Origin: Zanthoxylum bungeanum
Taxonomy: Eukaryota > Streptophyta > Magnoliopsida > Sapindales > Rutaceae
Assembly (NCBI GenBank): GCA_019454045.1
Contig: SKCR01036774.1
Coordinates: forward strand, 124,001 to 188,000
Direction: 5' to 3'
Length of the DNA: 64,000 nucleotides
Positions 48,387-60,658 of the stretch are shown here, piece after piece (positions within the stretch are counted from its first letter, which is position 1; every line of letters starts with the position of its first letter). The notes beneath the pieces were generated by a model, which made no database searches, was not told where the DNA came from, and saw only the letters and a list, made by a program, of their open reading frames with translations. A program made the translations under genes and the position numbers.

Positions 48387-50139
48387 GTTAATATCTATAT
48401 CTCTGGAATAATCTGAATACCTGTGACGGATGGATTATACGTATACGATGACCTCGACCTGTATAGTTCAACGAGTTTATCCGTGATATTCATAATTTAC
48501 GGGTGGGTAAATTATGGACATGAAATTTGATTTCGTGACGGATATGTCTGAATTTAGAGAGTCTCTCTAATGAAATAAACTCATTGAGCACTAGGGCAAC
48601 TTTTATGAATAATACTGATTATTTATAATTCGTTTAACGGTTAAATAAAAGATACATGCAAATGGACCTTTTATAATGATTTAAGTTAGGAAATGGCATT
48701 TTATCATTAGTTACACTTGTCAAATGCATTAAATGTTGTAGTGTACAAGTTTTACAAGTTAACTAATGTTTAATTAATAAAAATTGAAACAAAAAATTAT
48801 ATCATGATATTATTATTTCCCCTAGTTTCGGCTATTGCAAGGGAAATATAAATTTTTTTTGTTTCATTTTTCTTGGATGAGTTCAAGTTATCAAATAAAA
48901 TTACAAAGAAAAGTTTAAGAGAAAAAGTGAAGGCAAAAGAAAACTTGAGTAAAATCTCCAAGAATTTGTAAGTTTTTCTAACTTTCTTCAACTAGAAAAT
49001 TATTTCTATGAATCTTGACTTCAACTTGTGTTGCTTGGATGTTTTCTATACTCTTTTATTTTGTGATAATGGTTGGAAGCTTGAATGAAAGGCGTTAGCA
49101 TATATGTTAAGTAAAGTAAGCTTATAAATGATTATTAAGCTTTCTTTTGATCATTTGATGATCTTGTTTCCATTCTAAAGTTGTTAGGCCACCCATTGAT
49201 GACCTATAATTATTATTGAGTTGTTTCAAAGTGGTTAGACTTGTTTGGTGTTGTAGAGATTAGATTAAAGTGTTGGATTTGGTTAATTTTGGTTAATTTG
49301 GTTAATTGGACTAATTTGAGAAATTATGGTTCTTAACCTAAACCAAAATTGGGGCTTTTCATATATGTGTTGTATAATGATGTATATATGATGTACATTT
49401 TATTTGGTGTTGATTGGATATCAGTTAATGTTGTTTTGAACAAATTTGGACCAAAATGCAAAATATGGAAAATGTAGGGTGCTCTCGGCAATTTTGGGAA
49501 ATTATGGGATTTTTGTTGTGAGTTATATTTTGATGTATATGATATGTATAAATCATTTTGGTAGTAATTTGGAATCACTTAAATTTGTATTTGACAAATT
49601 AGGACTAAAATGATCAGAATGCAAAGTATTGGGGTCTCACGTAAAATATAGAAAAATCTGATTTTTGGATAAAAAATTAATTTTTATTTATAGAATAATT
49701 AGAATAAATTGGTTTATTTTAATTGCCCAAGAAAAATAATTACCGAAAATTATTTCAGAGTGAAAATACGCGAAAACGGTAAAAAACGGTGTTACCGGGT
49801 AACGATTGTCCAAACAGTGAGTTGTTCAATGTTCAGGTAGCCCAAGAACTTTCCAAATATTTTTGGGACTGACCTGAGCAGCCCCCATGAGCATTGGTCG
49901 GTCGGTTCGGCCGGAAACGCATTTTATGCTATTTTGTGGAAAAATATTTTCGTAAAAGTTTTGCGGTGTTTCTATATTATTTATGTCGTTATTTGATATC
50001 GAATAAATATGTTTAGGTGAAATATGAATGAATTATTAATATTGGATATTAAATAATTTATTCGTTAGTTTAAAAATTTTAAACTACGATTTCACCCGAA
50101 CCGCGCTTCTTCCGCTGCGCCGCACTGATAAAACCTCAA
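48387..50139. other. Probable remainder of copy D LTR and unclassified sequence
   Basis: The sequence from 48,392 continues that interrupted at 38,268. It is AT-rich with no coding frame of note. The end of the copia D LTR and the border to the next element cannot be placed. A GC-richer stretch occurs at 49,780-49,930 and 50,095-50,130. Confidence 0.4.
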
Positions 50140-51378
50140 CACAGCCTACCCAATGATACAGAATGGGATATCATGAACTACGAGGGAATTATTCCTCTCC
50201 GTGATAGGCCTACCCAATGATACATAATGGGATATCCTGAACTACGGGGGCATTTTTCCTCCTCATGATCGCCCTACCCGATGATACAGAATGGGATGGC
50301 CAGACGCCATAAAGGTATTCTCCATCCCCGTATTCGGCATACCGGATGATACAAAATGGGATATCCTGAAATACGGGGGCATTTTTCCTTCCCATGATCG
50401 GCCTACCTGATGATACATAATGGGATGTCCAGACGCCACGGGGGTATTCTCCCTCCCCGTGTTCGGCATACTCGATGATACACAATGGGATGACCAGATG
50501 CCACGAGGTATTCTCTCTTCTCGTGTTCGGCATACCCGATGACACAATGGGATGGCCAGACGCCACGAGGGTATTCTCCCTCCCCGTGTTCGACATACCC
50601 GATGATACACAATGGGATGACCAAACACCCCTGGGGTATTCTCACTCCCCGTGTTCGACATACCCGATGATACACAATGGGATGGCCAAACGCCGCGGGG
50701 GTATTCTCCCTCCCAGTGTTCAGCATACTCGATGATACACAATGGGATGGCCAGACGTCCTGGGGGTATTCTCTCTCTATGTTTGGCATACCCGATGATA
50801 CACAATGGGATGGCCAGACGCCACTGGGGTATTCTCCATCCCCGTGTTCGGCATACCCGATGATACATAATGGAATATCCTGAATTGCGGGAGCATTTTT
50901 CCTCCCGATGATCGGCCTACCTGATGATATAGAATGGGATGGCCATGCACCACATGGGTATTCTCTCTCTCATGTTTGGCATACCCGATAATACATAATG
51001 GGATGGCCAGACGACATGGGGTATTCTCTCTCCCCGTGTTCGGCATACCAGATGATACACAATGGGATGCCCAGACGCCACTAGGGTATTCTCCCTCCCC
51101 GTGTTCGGCATACCCGATGATACATAATGGGATGGCCAGACGTCACGGAGGTATTCTCCCTCCCCGTGATCGGCATACCGGATGATACACAATAGGATGG
51201 CCAGACGTCACGGGGGTATTCTCCATCCCCGTGTTCAGCATATCCAATGACACACAATGGGATGGCCAAACATCACGGGGCTATTCTCCCTTCCCGTGTT
51301 CGGCATACCCGATGATCCACAATGGGATGGCCAGACGCCACGGGGGTATTCTGTCTTCCCGTGTTCGGCATACCCAAA
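50140..51378. repeat. 65-bp minisatellite array
   Basis: About 19 units of 65 bp, each with GATGATACACAATGGGATGG, CCAGACGCCACGGGGGTATT and CTCCCTCCCCGTGTTCGGCA. The spacing is exact in the right half (51,131 to 51,196). Units on the left show an alternative centre (ATATCCTGAACTACGGGGGC), so two unit types are mixed. Long frames on both strands follow from the stop-free unit. Confidence 0.93.
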
Positions 51379-51410
51379 GTTACAAAATAAGGCCTCATCG
51401 ATAAAAAAAA

Positions 51411-51520
51411 GCAGACCCGAACCAATCAAACTAAAGGTGGCCTCGGATGAACGAATGCAGACCCGAGCCAATCAAACTGATTGTGGCTTCGGCGGAACGA
51501 ATGCAGACCCGAGCCATAAT
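51411..51520. repeat. 46-bp tandem array
   Basis: Units starting GCAGACCCGAGCCAATCAAA occur at 51,411, 51,457 and 51,503, so about 2.4 copies. Confidence 0.85.
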
Positions 51521-51637
51521 ATCACACATAATTAACAAACATGGATAAACAAGTTATTATCTGAGAAGGCAAGAGTTTTACTCATATTCTTGGGATTTAT
51601 TGCCCATCTTACAACTTTTTGAGTCATTATAAGAGAG

Positions 51638-53576
51638 TGTTAGTGTCATCGACATGCCAAGGATCTCTAAACATGATTCTAGTGTGAATACATCAAATGA
51701 AAGTAACGGAAATACTCACATTGATCGGATTTAGGATTTCAAAATTTCATGGATGTAGAAGCTCCAAGCCTTTGATTTGAATTCCAAACTCAATGGTGAG
51801 TTTCCCTATCACCTCACAAGACTCCTTTAAGTGCTAGCTTTTAAGATTTTTGAAGCAAAATCAATGGAGAGAAAAATGCAAGCTCAGGCCCAAAGAGAGA
51901 GAATGAGGGGTACTAGTTTTCAAAAAACTAATACCAAAATAAAAAAAAAATTATGTGTTGACTTTCAAAGTGGTGGTAGATATGAGAAGTAAATGCCACA
52001 TTTACTATTTCAACCACCAACATCACAAATAGTGACTTTTGATGTAAGTCATCGGTCTCACCCATTTAATTCCAAATCTAGTTGGCTTACACAACACACT
52101 TTGGGCTCGGGTTCGTTTATTCCGAATAAACGAATTTTTCGTCGCTACGTAATTAAATCCAATTTAATTAAATACTAATGCCTAGCAAAATTATTACGAA
52201 AGTCACTTACGAATTAATTCTAAATTAATCTGTTCGCTTGAATTAAAATCCAATTTTAATTACGTATTGAAATCTAATTTCAATCAATATATCCGATATA
52301 TTATTTAGCCCAAATAAATAAATTAAATAGTAAAATCCAATTTAACTATTAAATTTACTTTGTCGATTAATTCCAAATTAATCTCGTTCTCTCTTCTAGA
52401 CGAATTTAATCCCAGATAAATTCTTGATGCAATTAATCCCAGATTAATTTTCTGTCTCATAATTAATCCCAGAATAATTCTTACCGTAATTAATCCCAGA
52501 TTAATTTTCTCTCTCATAATTAATCCCAGATTAATTCTTTCCAAGTCAAATGTCATCGGTGAATCTTTGAGAAGTGACCCAAGAGATCCATGGATGTGTT
52601 GGCAGTAAATATGGTCATCGGACTATCCACACACGTGCGTACCCAGTTCACGTTCTTACCGATTTACAAGACATGGTTGGCTTCTAGAAAAGCACTGTGC
52701 CTACCCAATTCTCCAGAAATATTCAACAAGGAATATATAATCTTTATCAGGCATAGTATATTAAGTATTGCGTACGATCCAATATCGGATGTCACATGCT
52801 AGGCCTAGAGCTGGAATTGTATCTGCCCCGTACGAAGCATATATCGTATCACTAGCAACTAGTCTCTTTAATCGGATAATCATGACCTAGTCATACTATC
52901 CCGATAGCTGCAGCATTTGAGAGTACTAGTTATTTATCCCTACATGATCATCATCTCCATATGACTAAAGTGATACTTCTATCTTGACATCACACCCAAT
53001 ACACTATGATTCTCAGTAAACCCAGAAGAGGCGTACTCAGAACCTGTTAAAGCCCCGGACGACCAAAACCAAAGCGTACTGATTGTCGCAAGTATTAGCG
53101 ATGCAAGTCTCAGGTTAATACCAAATAAACCTACCCTGATTCGGATTCTTATAGACACATAGTCATACTACCAATGGGATTCCGATGGGTCTATCCAGAG
53201 CGAAGATGTTTCCGGTCCAATGGCTAACAGAACCTCCTATCACGCTTGCATAAGTATCCAATACTTAAATATATGAGAACTATGACGTTAAGCTTCCATA
53301 ACGCGCACAAGTGCAATACTAGTCTATTCCGATTATCGATGTTCAATCTCGATAATACTACGACTAGGGATATTTAATGATTAAACCGTTCATGGATTAA
53401 TATTGTCTCATATCTTATTAATCTGGTACTAATCATATGGAATTTTATCATTAATATATCCAAGTAATCCAATTACAAATGATAAAAGAGCAATTTCCTT
53501 TGTCACATAGTTAATTTGTACAAAGAACACCATGTCTTTTACAAACAGTGATGTTATGGGTCATAATTGTCCAACA
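51638..53576 (-). repeat. 3' LTR of copia copy C
   Basis: It runs from TGTTAGTGTC to TTGTCCAACA on the plus strand and is followed by the polypurine tract (53,577-53,589). It pairs with 60,659-62,595 and differs by scattered substitutions and small indels. Confidence 0.93.
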
Positions 53577-54164
53577 ATCTCCCACTTGGCCTATAGTCAA
53601 TCACTCAAGTGTCCAACACTTGAACTATGTACGGGTCGCTCAAACTTTTGCTGAGAAATAGCTTTCGTCAGCGGATCTGCAAAGTTACCATCTGAAACGA
53701 TCTTTTCGATCATCACATCGCAATGATGTGTGATCTCACGAATCATATGAAACCATCTAAGTACATACTTGGATCATTGATGAGACCGTGATTTCTTAGC
53801 CTCTGTTGTAGCCCAGCTCAGCTGCTAACAGAACTACTCCTAATCCAATTAGGAATTTTATAGATCCAAAATGCTTCTTTTGATGCCTCAACCGCAGCAA
53901 TATAATCCGCTTTTGTTGTTGAATCGGCAACAGTATCTTGTTAGGAAGATTTCCAGCTCACTGTTTCTTTGTTCAAACAAAATATATACCCTTATTGCGA
54001 CTTACAGTCGTCTTTATCGGTTTGGAAACTTACAATGGTGAACCCAGTTACCTCAAGTTCTCCTTCTCCATATACTAAGAAAGCATATTTAGTTCGTCTA
54101 AGATACTTAAGGATGTTCTTAACATCAATCCAGTGAACATTATCTAGATCGGCCTGATAGTGAC

Positions 54165-54719
54165 TGTAGATCCTGATTTCGATCGAGGTCCACAATTGAG
54201 ATTGAGTAGGGGGCACAAGCGAACCTGCAAAATTAGAATAAAGCAAAAGAGGTGGTTACTGCCCACCGGTGTGATGGAAACCGTAGGCACTCCGACGCTC
54301 AAGTTAGCGAAAGAATGAGAGAATCTAAGTAGAAAGGATTTAGGTGTTAGGTTACCTAAACCACTGATCAATTGCCGTGAGGGCGGATTGTTAGATATTA
54401 TCTGATGATAGGAGTTGTCTTCGGATCCCCCTTTTGTTCTTTGCCTTGCTCTTTTATAGGATTCCTCTTCTGCCCGTTGGAGAGCCTTTCTGGCGATGTA
54501 ATAATTTCAGGTCTTTTAGATCTCATAACCGTTGATTTCATGATGGCGGTCATGAATTCGGATCCACTTCCTGATCTTTGTAACTGGCGTCCGTTTGTCT
54601 GTCTTTAATGATTTTGGGCTCATGAGGTGGCCCATGGATCTTCTTCTGGGCTCCAGGTCTTGCGGCTGGCTTTGGTGGTAAAAGTCGATTTTACCCCTGG
54701 CCCAAATTTGGCCCGTACA
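54165..54719. mobile_element. Solo LTR 3, unclassified family (555 bp)
   Basis: TGTAGATCCTG...GGCCCGTACA (TG...CA ends) is flanked by a perfect GTGAC duplication (54,160-54,164 and 54,720-54,724). Copies A and B lack it at the same place, where GTGACTCCATATGCTC is continuous. It contains GGCACTCCGACGCTCAAGTT near 54,285, a word I recall from other plant LTR-type repeats. Orientation is not certain. Confidence 0.88.
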
Positions 54720-56722
54720 GTGACTTCAGATGCTCAAAGCATATGAGACATCTGGTCGCGTATATATTATGGCATACATGATCGATCCGACTGTAGAAGC
54801 AAACGGGATCCGATTCATTAAATCTCTCTCATCTTGAGTTTTAAGACACATGTCCTTAGATAGAGAGACGTCATGTGTTAATGTACGAGTTCTCGGAGAG
54901 TGCCAATAAATTTTAGATCTATCCCAGTAGATCTTTATTCCTAGAATAAAGGTTGCCTCTCCCAAGTATTTCTATGGAGAATTTTAATGAAAGCCAAGCT
55001 TTCACCGATTTTAATATGGAAATGTCATTGCTAAGAAGCAACACATCATCAACGTATAGGACAATCAATGTCAGTGCGCTCCCACTAACCTTCTTATATA
55101 CACAAGAATCATCTTTGTTTTGAATGAGACCATATTGTAATATGATCTCATCAAAATGTTGGTTCCAAGAACGCAATGATTGCTTCAATCGATAAATGGA
55201 TCGATTGAACTTGCAAACCTTGTTTGCATGTTTTGGCACGAAAAAACCATCAGGTTGTTGTATATGAACATCCTCCAAAAGGTTTCCGTTAAGGAAAGTG
55301 GTTTTGATGTCCATCTGCCATATTTCATAATCGAAATATGCAGCTTTAGCAAGCATTATCCGAATGGATTTTATCATGGCAACGGGTAAAAGGTTTCATC
55401 GTAATCAACATCATGTTGATGACGATACCCTTTCACTACAAGCCTAACGTACACGTAAGTTACCATCCATGCCTGTCTTCACCATGAAGACCCATTTGCT
55501 ACCAATAGGAACAATGCCTTCTGGTACATCAACCATTTCCAAACTTGGTTGGTGTACATGGAATCCATTTCGGACTTCATGGTACATTGCCATATAGCGG
55601 AGTCGATACCTTGTATCGCTACCTCGTACGTAGCCGACTCATTATCCTCAATAAGATTAATATCTACATGAGCTGAGATCAGAAACCCATACCACTAAGG
55701 TTGTTTTCTGACTCTCTCTGACCTACGCGGTTCTTGTGTATTAGAAGATTGTGGTATAGTCTCATCCCTGATGAACTGTTCGTGTTCCGTTAAGGAGTCG
55801 GTGCCAGGAACAGTATCACTACGATTTTCATCAAGTTCTACTTTCCTCCCACTTACCACTGCATTTAGGAATTCCTCTAAGGAAAACCGCATGGAGAGCA
55901 ACAAATATTTTGTTCTCTTATGGGTTGTGGAAATAATATCATTTGGTTTCCCTAGGATAACCAATTACAAATAGGCACTTATCTGATTTGGGTTTTAGTT
56001 TGGTACCATCCATACGTTTAATATATGCCCAGCATTCCCAAAACTTCAGGAATGAGAAACCTGGTTTCTATCATGTCAATATTTCATATGGAGTCTGTCC
56101 AACAGACTTTGTCGGAACCTTATTCAAAATAAGTATTGCATTGTTCAATGCGTATCACGTGAAGGAAATTAGTATCTCAGTACGACTCATCATTAACTTT
56201 ACCATGTCCAACAAAGTTTGGTTTCTCCATTCGGACACACCACTCAAATGAGGTGTTCCAGGAGGAGTCCACTATAAAAGAATACCATATTCTTTCAAGT
56301 AATCGAGAAACTCATTGCTCAAGTATTCTCCACCATGGTCCAACCGTAATGTTTTAATACTTTTGCTGGTCTGTTTTTCTCTACTTCGTGTCGAAACTCT
56401 TTGAATTTATCAAATGTTTCCAACTTGTGTTTCATAAGACACACATAACCATAACGCGATGCAATATCCGTACAGGTTACGAAGTATTGATATCCACCTT
56501 TAGCCTGGCTAGACGTGGGCCCACATTCGTCACCATGAACGAGGGCTAACAGCTCGGTGGCACGTACACCCTTACCACTAAAAGGTGTTTTAGGCACTTT
56601 GCCTAATAAATAAGATTCGCAGACATCATATGAATTAGGATCAAATCCATCCAAGTATCTACTCTTCTGAAGAGTGGATATACGAGTTTGTCAATGTGTC
56701 CCAGACATCAATGCCATAGATA

Positions 56723-57556
56723 AGTCTCATCTGTGTTACTTAGTTTGAGCATCTTGTTTGTCATGTTATATGTTTGAGATTCATTTATATTCAAAATATA
56801 AAGACTATTATTAACATATGCCTCATATATCGAAATGTTATCGTTATATACAAAACACCTAATGTTCTAGAATACAAAGGTACACCCGCAACAGGTTAAA
56901 AAAATGCAGAGAAGATGTTTCTTAGTCAAACTAGGTACAAAATAACAGTCACCTAATGTAATTACATGCCCCAAGGGCAGATACAAAACATAGGTCCCAA
57001 CGGCCAAAACAACGACTATTGTCCCGTTTCCGACTCGTAGGTCAATCTCGCCTGAAGCCAATATCCTGCTAATCAGCAGATCCTGCACACCAGTACATAT
57101 ATGAGTACCACATCCAGAATCAAAAATTCAATTTTTAATTAGTCTCATCTGTGTTACTTAGTTTGAGCATCTTGTTTGTCATGTTATATGTTTGAGATTC
57201 ATTTATATTCAAAATATAAAGACTATTATTAACATATGCCTCACATATCGAAATGTTATCTTTATATACAAAACACATAATGTTCTAGAATACAAAGGTA
57301 CACCCGCAACGGGTTAAAAAAATGCAGAGAAGATGTTCCTTAGTCAAACTAGGTACAAAATAACAGTCATCTAATGTAATTACATGCCCCAAAGGCAGAT
57401 ACAAAACATAGGTCCCAACGGCCAAAACAGCGACTATTGTCCCGTTTCCGACTCGTAGGTCGATCTCGCCTGAAGCCAGTATCCTGCTAATCAGCAGATC
57501 ATGCACACTAGTACATATGTGAGTACCACATCCAGAATCAAAAATTCAATTTTTAA
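56723..57556 (-). repeat. 418-bp tandem duplication in the protease region
   Basis: 56,723-57,140 is repeated at 57,141-57,556 with few differences. Each copy carries the frame LLISRILASGEIDLRVGNGT. The duplication is private to copy C. Confidence 0.92.
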
Positions 57557-57559
57557 AAC

Positions 57560-58432
57560 CAATAGTGGACATGTTTATAACAAACATACCAGAAGCCGAA
57601 GCCTTGCACGTCTTCACTTCCTCCAACTCTGCCTTGTACTCACGACAGTCACGCTTTCAGTGACCCCGTTTGCCACAATGTAGGCAGATGTCTTGGGATA
57701 TGTCCTTAGTCTTCCTAGAAGATTGTGATGATTTAGCCTTGCCATTTTTCTTCCTTTTCTTCACACCCCCAGAAGCCTTCGGCCAAGTCATGGCCATCTG
57801 GGATGTCGAAGTAAGGTGCGCCTCGCGCTTCTTGCCCTTTAGAAGCTCTGGCTCATCTTCTTTCAGCATCGCCATTAACTCTCCAAAATTTTCTCTTGGT
57901 TCATCATATTATAGTTTATGATGAACTCGCCCCATCAATCGGGCAAAGACTGTAAGATCAAATCTATAGAAGTCTCGGCCTCAAAGGTTATGCCTAGCTG
58001 ACCTAGCTGTTCGATGTCAGCAATCATCTATGACACATAGTGCTCGACAGACGTACCATCTGACATACGCGAGCGAAATGGCTTCTTATGCAATTCGTGC
58101 TTCTGAGATCTAAGATTAGATCTGTGAAGATCCTTCAATTTCAACATCATATTATAAGGATCCAATCCTTTGTTCTGACGATGAAACTGATGAGTCATTG
58201 GGGCAAGCATGATGGATTGAGCACTAAAGTTATCATCACGATGAGTCTTCCAAAGCTCATGCTCTACTGTTTGCTCAACTCCGGGCTCAGGCCCAAGAGA
58301 TTTCTCTATGGCATATAGTAACTTCTCGGCTCCCAGGACTATCCTGAGATTCATCTCCCAATCTGGAAAATTGGAGCAGTTAAAGACATTATCGCCCATG
58401 ATGATGTCCCTAACGCTAATCTTTCCAGCCAT
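57560..58432 (-). pseudogene. Copia gag, copy C (frameshifted)
   Basis: The likely start is the ATG at 58,432 (MAGKISVRDIIMGDNVFNCS). The first 135 codons are open, with the NFPDWEMNLRIVLGAEKLLY segment typical of copia gag, and run to a stop near 58,028. A second frame at 57,657-57,875 carries the C-terminal part, with a Lys/Ser-rich stretch and the zinc knuckle CLHCGKRGH. Gag would package element RNA; the break between the parts makes this a pseudogene. Confidence 0.85.
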
Positions 58433-60644
58433 CTTGATTGCAATAGTCCAACTATCCAATCAACGATTTCGGGTACACTCAAAATATAATGGTTACTATA
58501 GTTCCAACTATATAACCAACTACAAGTGGAGTAGTGTCTTAACAGTCTAACTAACTGTTCAAAGAAAGCAATATTCAATATTAGTCCAACTAATATATTT
58601 ATAACAACGATAAATAAAATAAAAGAGCGCGTATTGGCAAGTATTTAAACGAAATTGCAAATTTAATACTAGCCTCCCACTATTTTTCGGCGAGCCTCTA
58701 ATCCTCTGTGGAGTACTCGGGAAACCTAGTTTCCTAGTGGGCTAGGATCCCGTTAAATAACACACAACCTTGACTTTGGCCAACAAGCTGTATGAAACTT
58801 AACTAGGTAGATCTCTAAGATCAATTGGATCCATCATCTAGATCCGGTAGGTGGACCTCAAAGTCCGAGATATATATCCAATATATATTTCCTAACATTT
58901 TCCTCTTAATCAACTAAGCCTTGGTTTTGCCTCAACAAGCTTAATGATTTTAGTTAAGCGTGACCCATTGACAGTGGGAAAGCTTCGTAATCCACGTCGA
59001 TGTACAGAAGTGACCTTGACTTTGGCCAACAAATCACAACTGCCCAAGACATGCGATATATAACAAAGCTTTCGTGGTTCAAACACATCTGCGATGGACA
59101 ATGATCTTGACTTTGGCCAACAAACCAATGCCAATCTGGATCTTGAGAGAGAACCACTCAATGGAAGGAAACGCTTAATATTAAGTGAGGGTTTTCGCGT
59201 AAATTGGCAACCAATTTATTATCTTTGATTAGGTCTCATCATACACCCTTAAGCATGCATTCTAAAAGCATAATAAGGCGCGATAAAATAATAATGATAT
59301 GCGGATGGATATATAACAATTTGTTCCTAGAACAAATCTCTCTATTTCCTCTCTCCCGCTAGCACTATTCATACTTCTACCCAATTACATAATACATTAA
59401 AGAAACCTCATTTACATTGAGGGGAATTGGTGAGAAGAGAAATACAAAGAGTAAAGAGATAATAGGCTGGACACGCAGGTCCAATTTAATAAATTCTAAA
59501 TTTATCACAACAATTTCCAAAATTGCCCTCACCCTTCTAATATCCATCTGATATACATTATTCATACAAATACATCCAAGTATTCACACAAAGCATTTTG
59601 TCAATCAATCTAATCCAATTAATTAATCTTTGATTAATGACCATCCAATGTTCAAACAACGATTTGATTTGCGCGAGTCCAACTCGTTTAAGAATAAATA
59701 CTCAAAGTAAGTATTCTTGAATTATATCAAACTACAACTTTAAATCTATTTCAAATTGTATCCAATACTAATTCGTGTTTAATTCCAAATTAAATAATTA
59801 CACTCATAATAGTGCATTTTAGACTTGGATTCCAAATCCAATCTTAATGGGTCTCAAATGCCCAATTAGTATCCAATATTATTCAATTAAAGTCCAATGA
59901 GCTTTTAATTGATTTATTAGGCATGGGCTTTGGCCAATATGGATCAAACCCAAAATGCCAAGGCCCAAATAGGAATCATCATATGCCAAAAATCAATTTA
60001 GGCCCATTAGGCCCAATTAAATTATTAAAGGCCCAATTGTCATATTTGGACTTTATGGAAATGGTTTTACGCCCAATTGGATCCAACCCAATTGTCCAAA
60101 ACCATACTTGGCCCAACCAAGCCCATAAGCCCAATTACAACAAATTAAATTAACATATTATTCTAAATTACATATTAATCTAATTTAAAGTGCAATTCCC
60201 ACAATTAATTAATTAATCCAATATTTCCAAAATATTAATTAATCTAATTAATCATGCTTTAATCATTCAATTCATGTCCAACACAAATTGAAGCAAAATC
60301 AACTCATTCCAACATGTTATAAGTCACGGCAATACATGAAATTAACATCCAATTTTGATTTCAATCCAATTAAATCAACAATTAATATTCAATTTCATGC
60401 CAATTAACATATCCAATTGTCAAATTCAAAAAATCACCATGAACTATTTCTAGGGTGAGTTCGGCCAAGTGAGGGAATTTGGGGATTTTTGATCCAATCA
60501 ATTTTTCTCAAATCCAAAGATGCACAAATCCAATTCATCATCATCCAAACTCAACCCAACAACCAATTTGAAAAAAATCATGCTCCAAGCAAAAAAATCT
60601 CAAATTAAAGTTTAGAACCTTAGAAATGTAAATCAAGTTTAGGT
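58433..60644 (-). other. Long untranslated leader of copia copy C
   Basis: About 2.2 kb lies between the primer-binding site and gag, collinear with the leader of copy B. On the plus strand GACTTTGGCCAACAA-type words occur at about 58,773, 59,017 and 59,108, and CCCAATT/GGCCCAA runs around 59,920-60,140. Confidence 0.7.
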
Positions 60645-60658
60645 GGCTCTGATACCAT
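60645..60658 (-). other. Primer-binding site, copia copy C
   Basis: ATGGTATCAGAGCC on the minus strand follows the LTR end; it is a perfect fit to initiator tRNA-Met. Confidence 0.9.

Larger units (their letters stand above)
53590..57556 (-). pseudogene. Copia pol polyprotein, copy C (broken)
   Basis: Minus strand, in order. The protease has FDSGCGTHI near 57,530, with its segment duplicated in tandem. The integrase at 56,319-56,654 has CESYLLGK, the first catalytic Asp in HGDECGP and TDIASRYGY; the later DDE residues are lost. The integrase-polymerase linker is at 55,695-55,964. Reverse transcriptase at 54,919-55,377 has QMDIKTTFLNGNL and an intact active site VLYVDDVLLLSND. A frameshift leads to GEATFILGIKIYWDR at 54,965, then a deletion of a few dozen bases. 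RNase H at 53,870-54,159 has KNILKYLRRTK and VADSTTKADYIAA, and is split from the polymerase by the solo LTR at 54,165-54,719. No full polyprotein can be made. Confidence 0.88.

Noticed and set aside
48387..50139. Search for a host gene between the Ogre-like element and the minisatellite
   Set aside because: Only short AT-rich frames are present; none has a recognisable domain or a matching splice pattern.
50140..51378. Array considered as a CRISPR-like locus
   Set aside because: The repeats are contiguous, with no unique spacers, and the setting is a plant nuclear genome.
50210..51535. Many overlapping frames on both strands in the 65-bp array
   Set aside because: They are products of the tandem unit; there is no start context and no domain.
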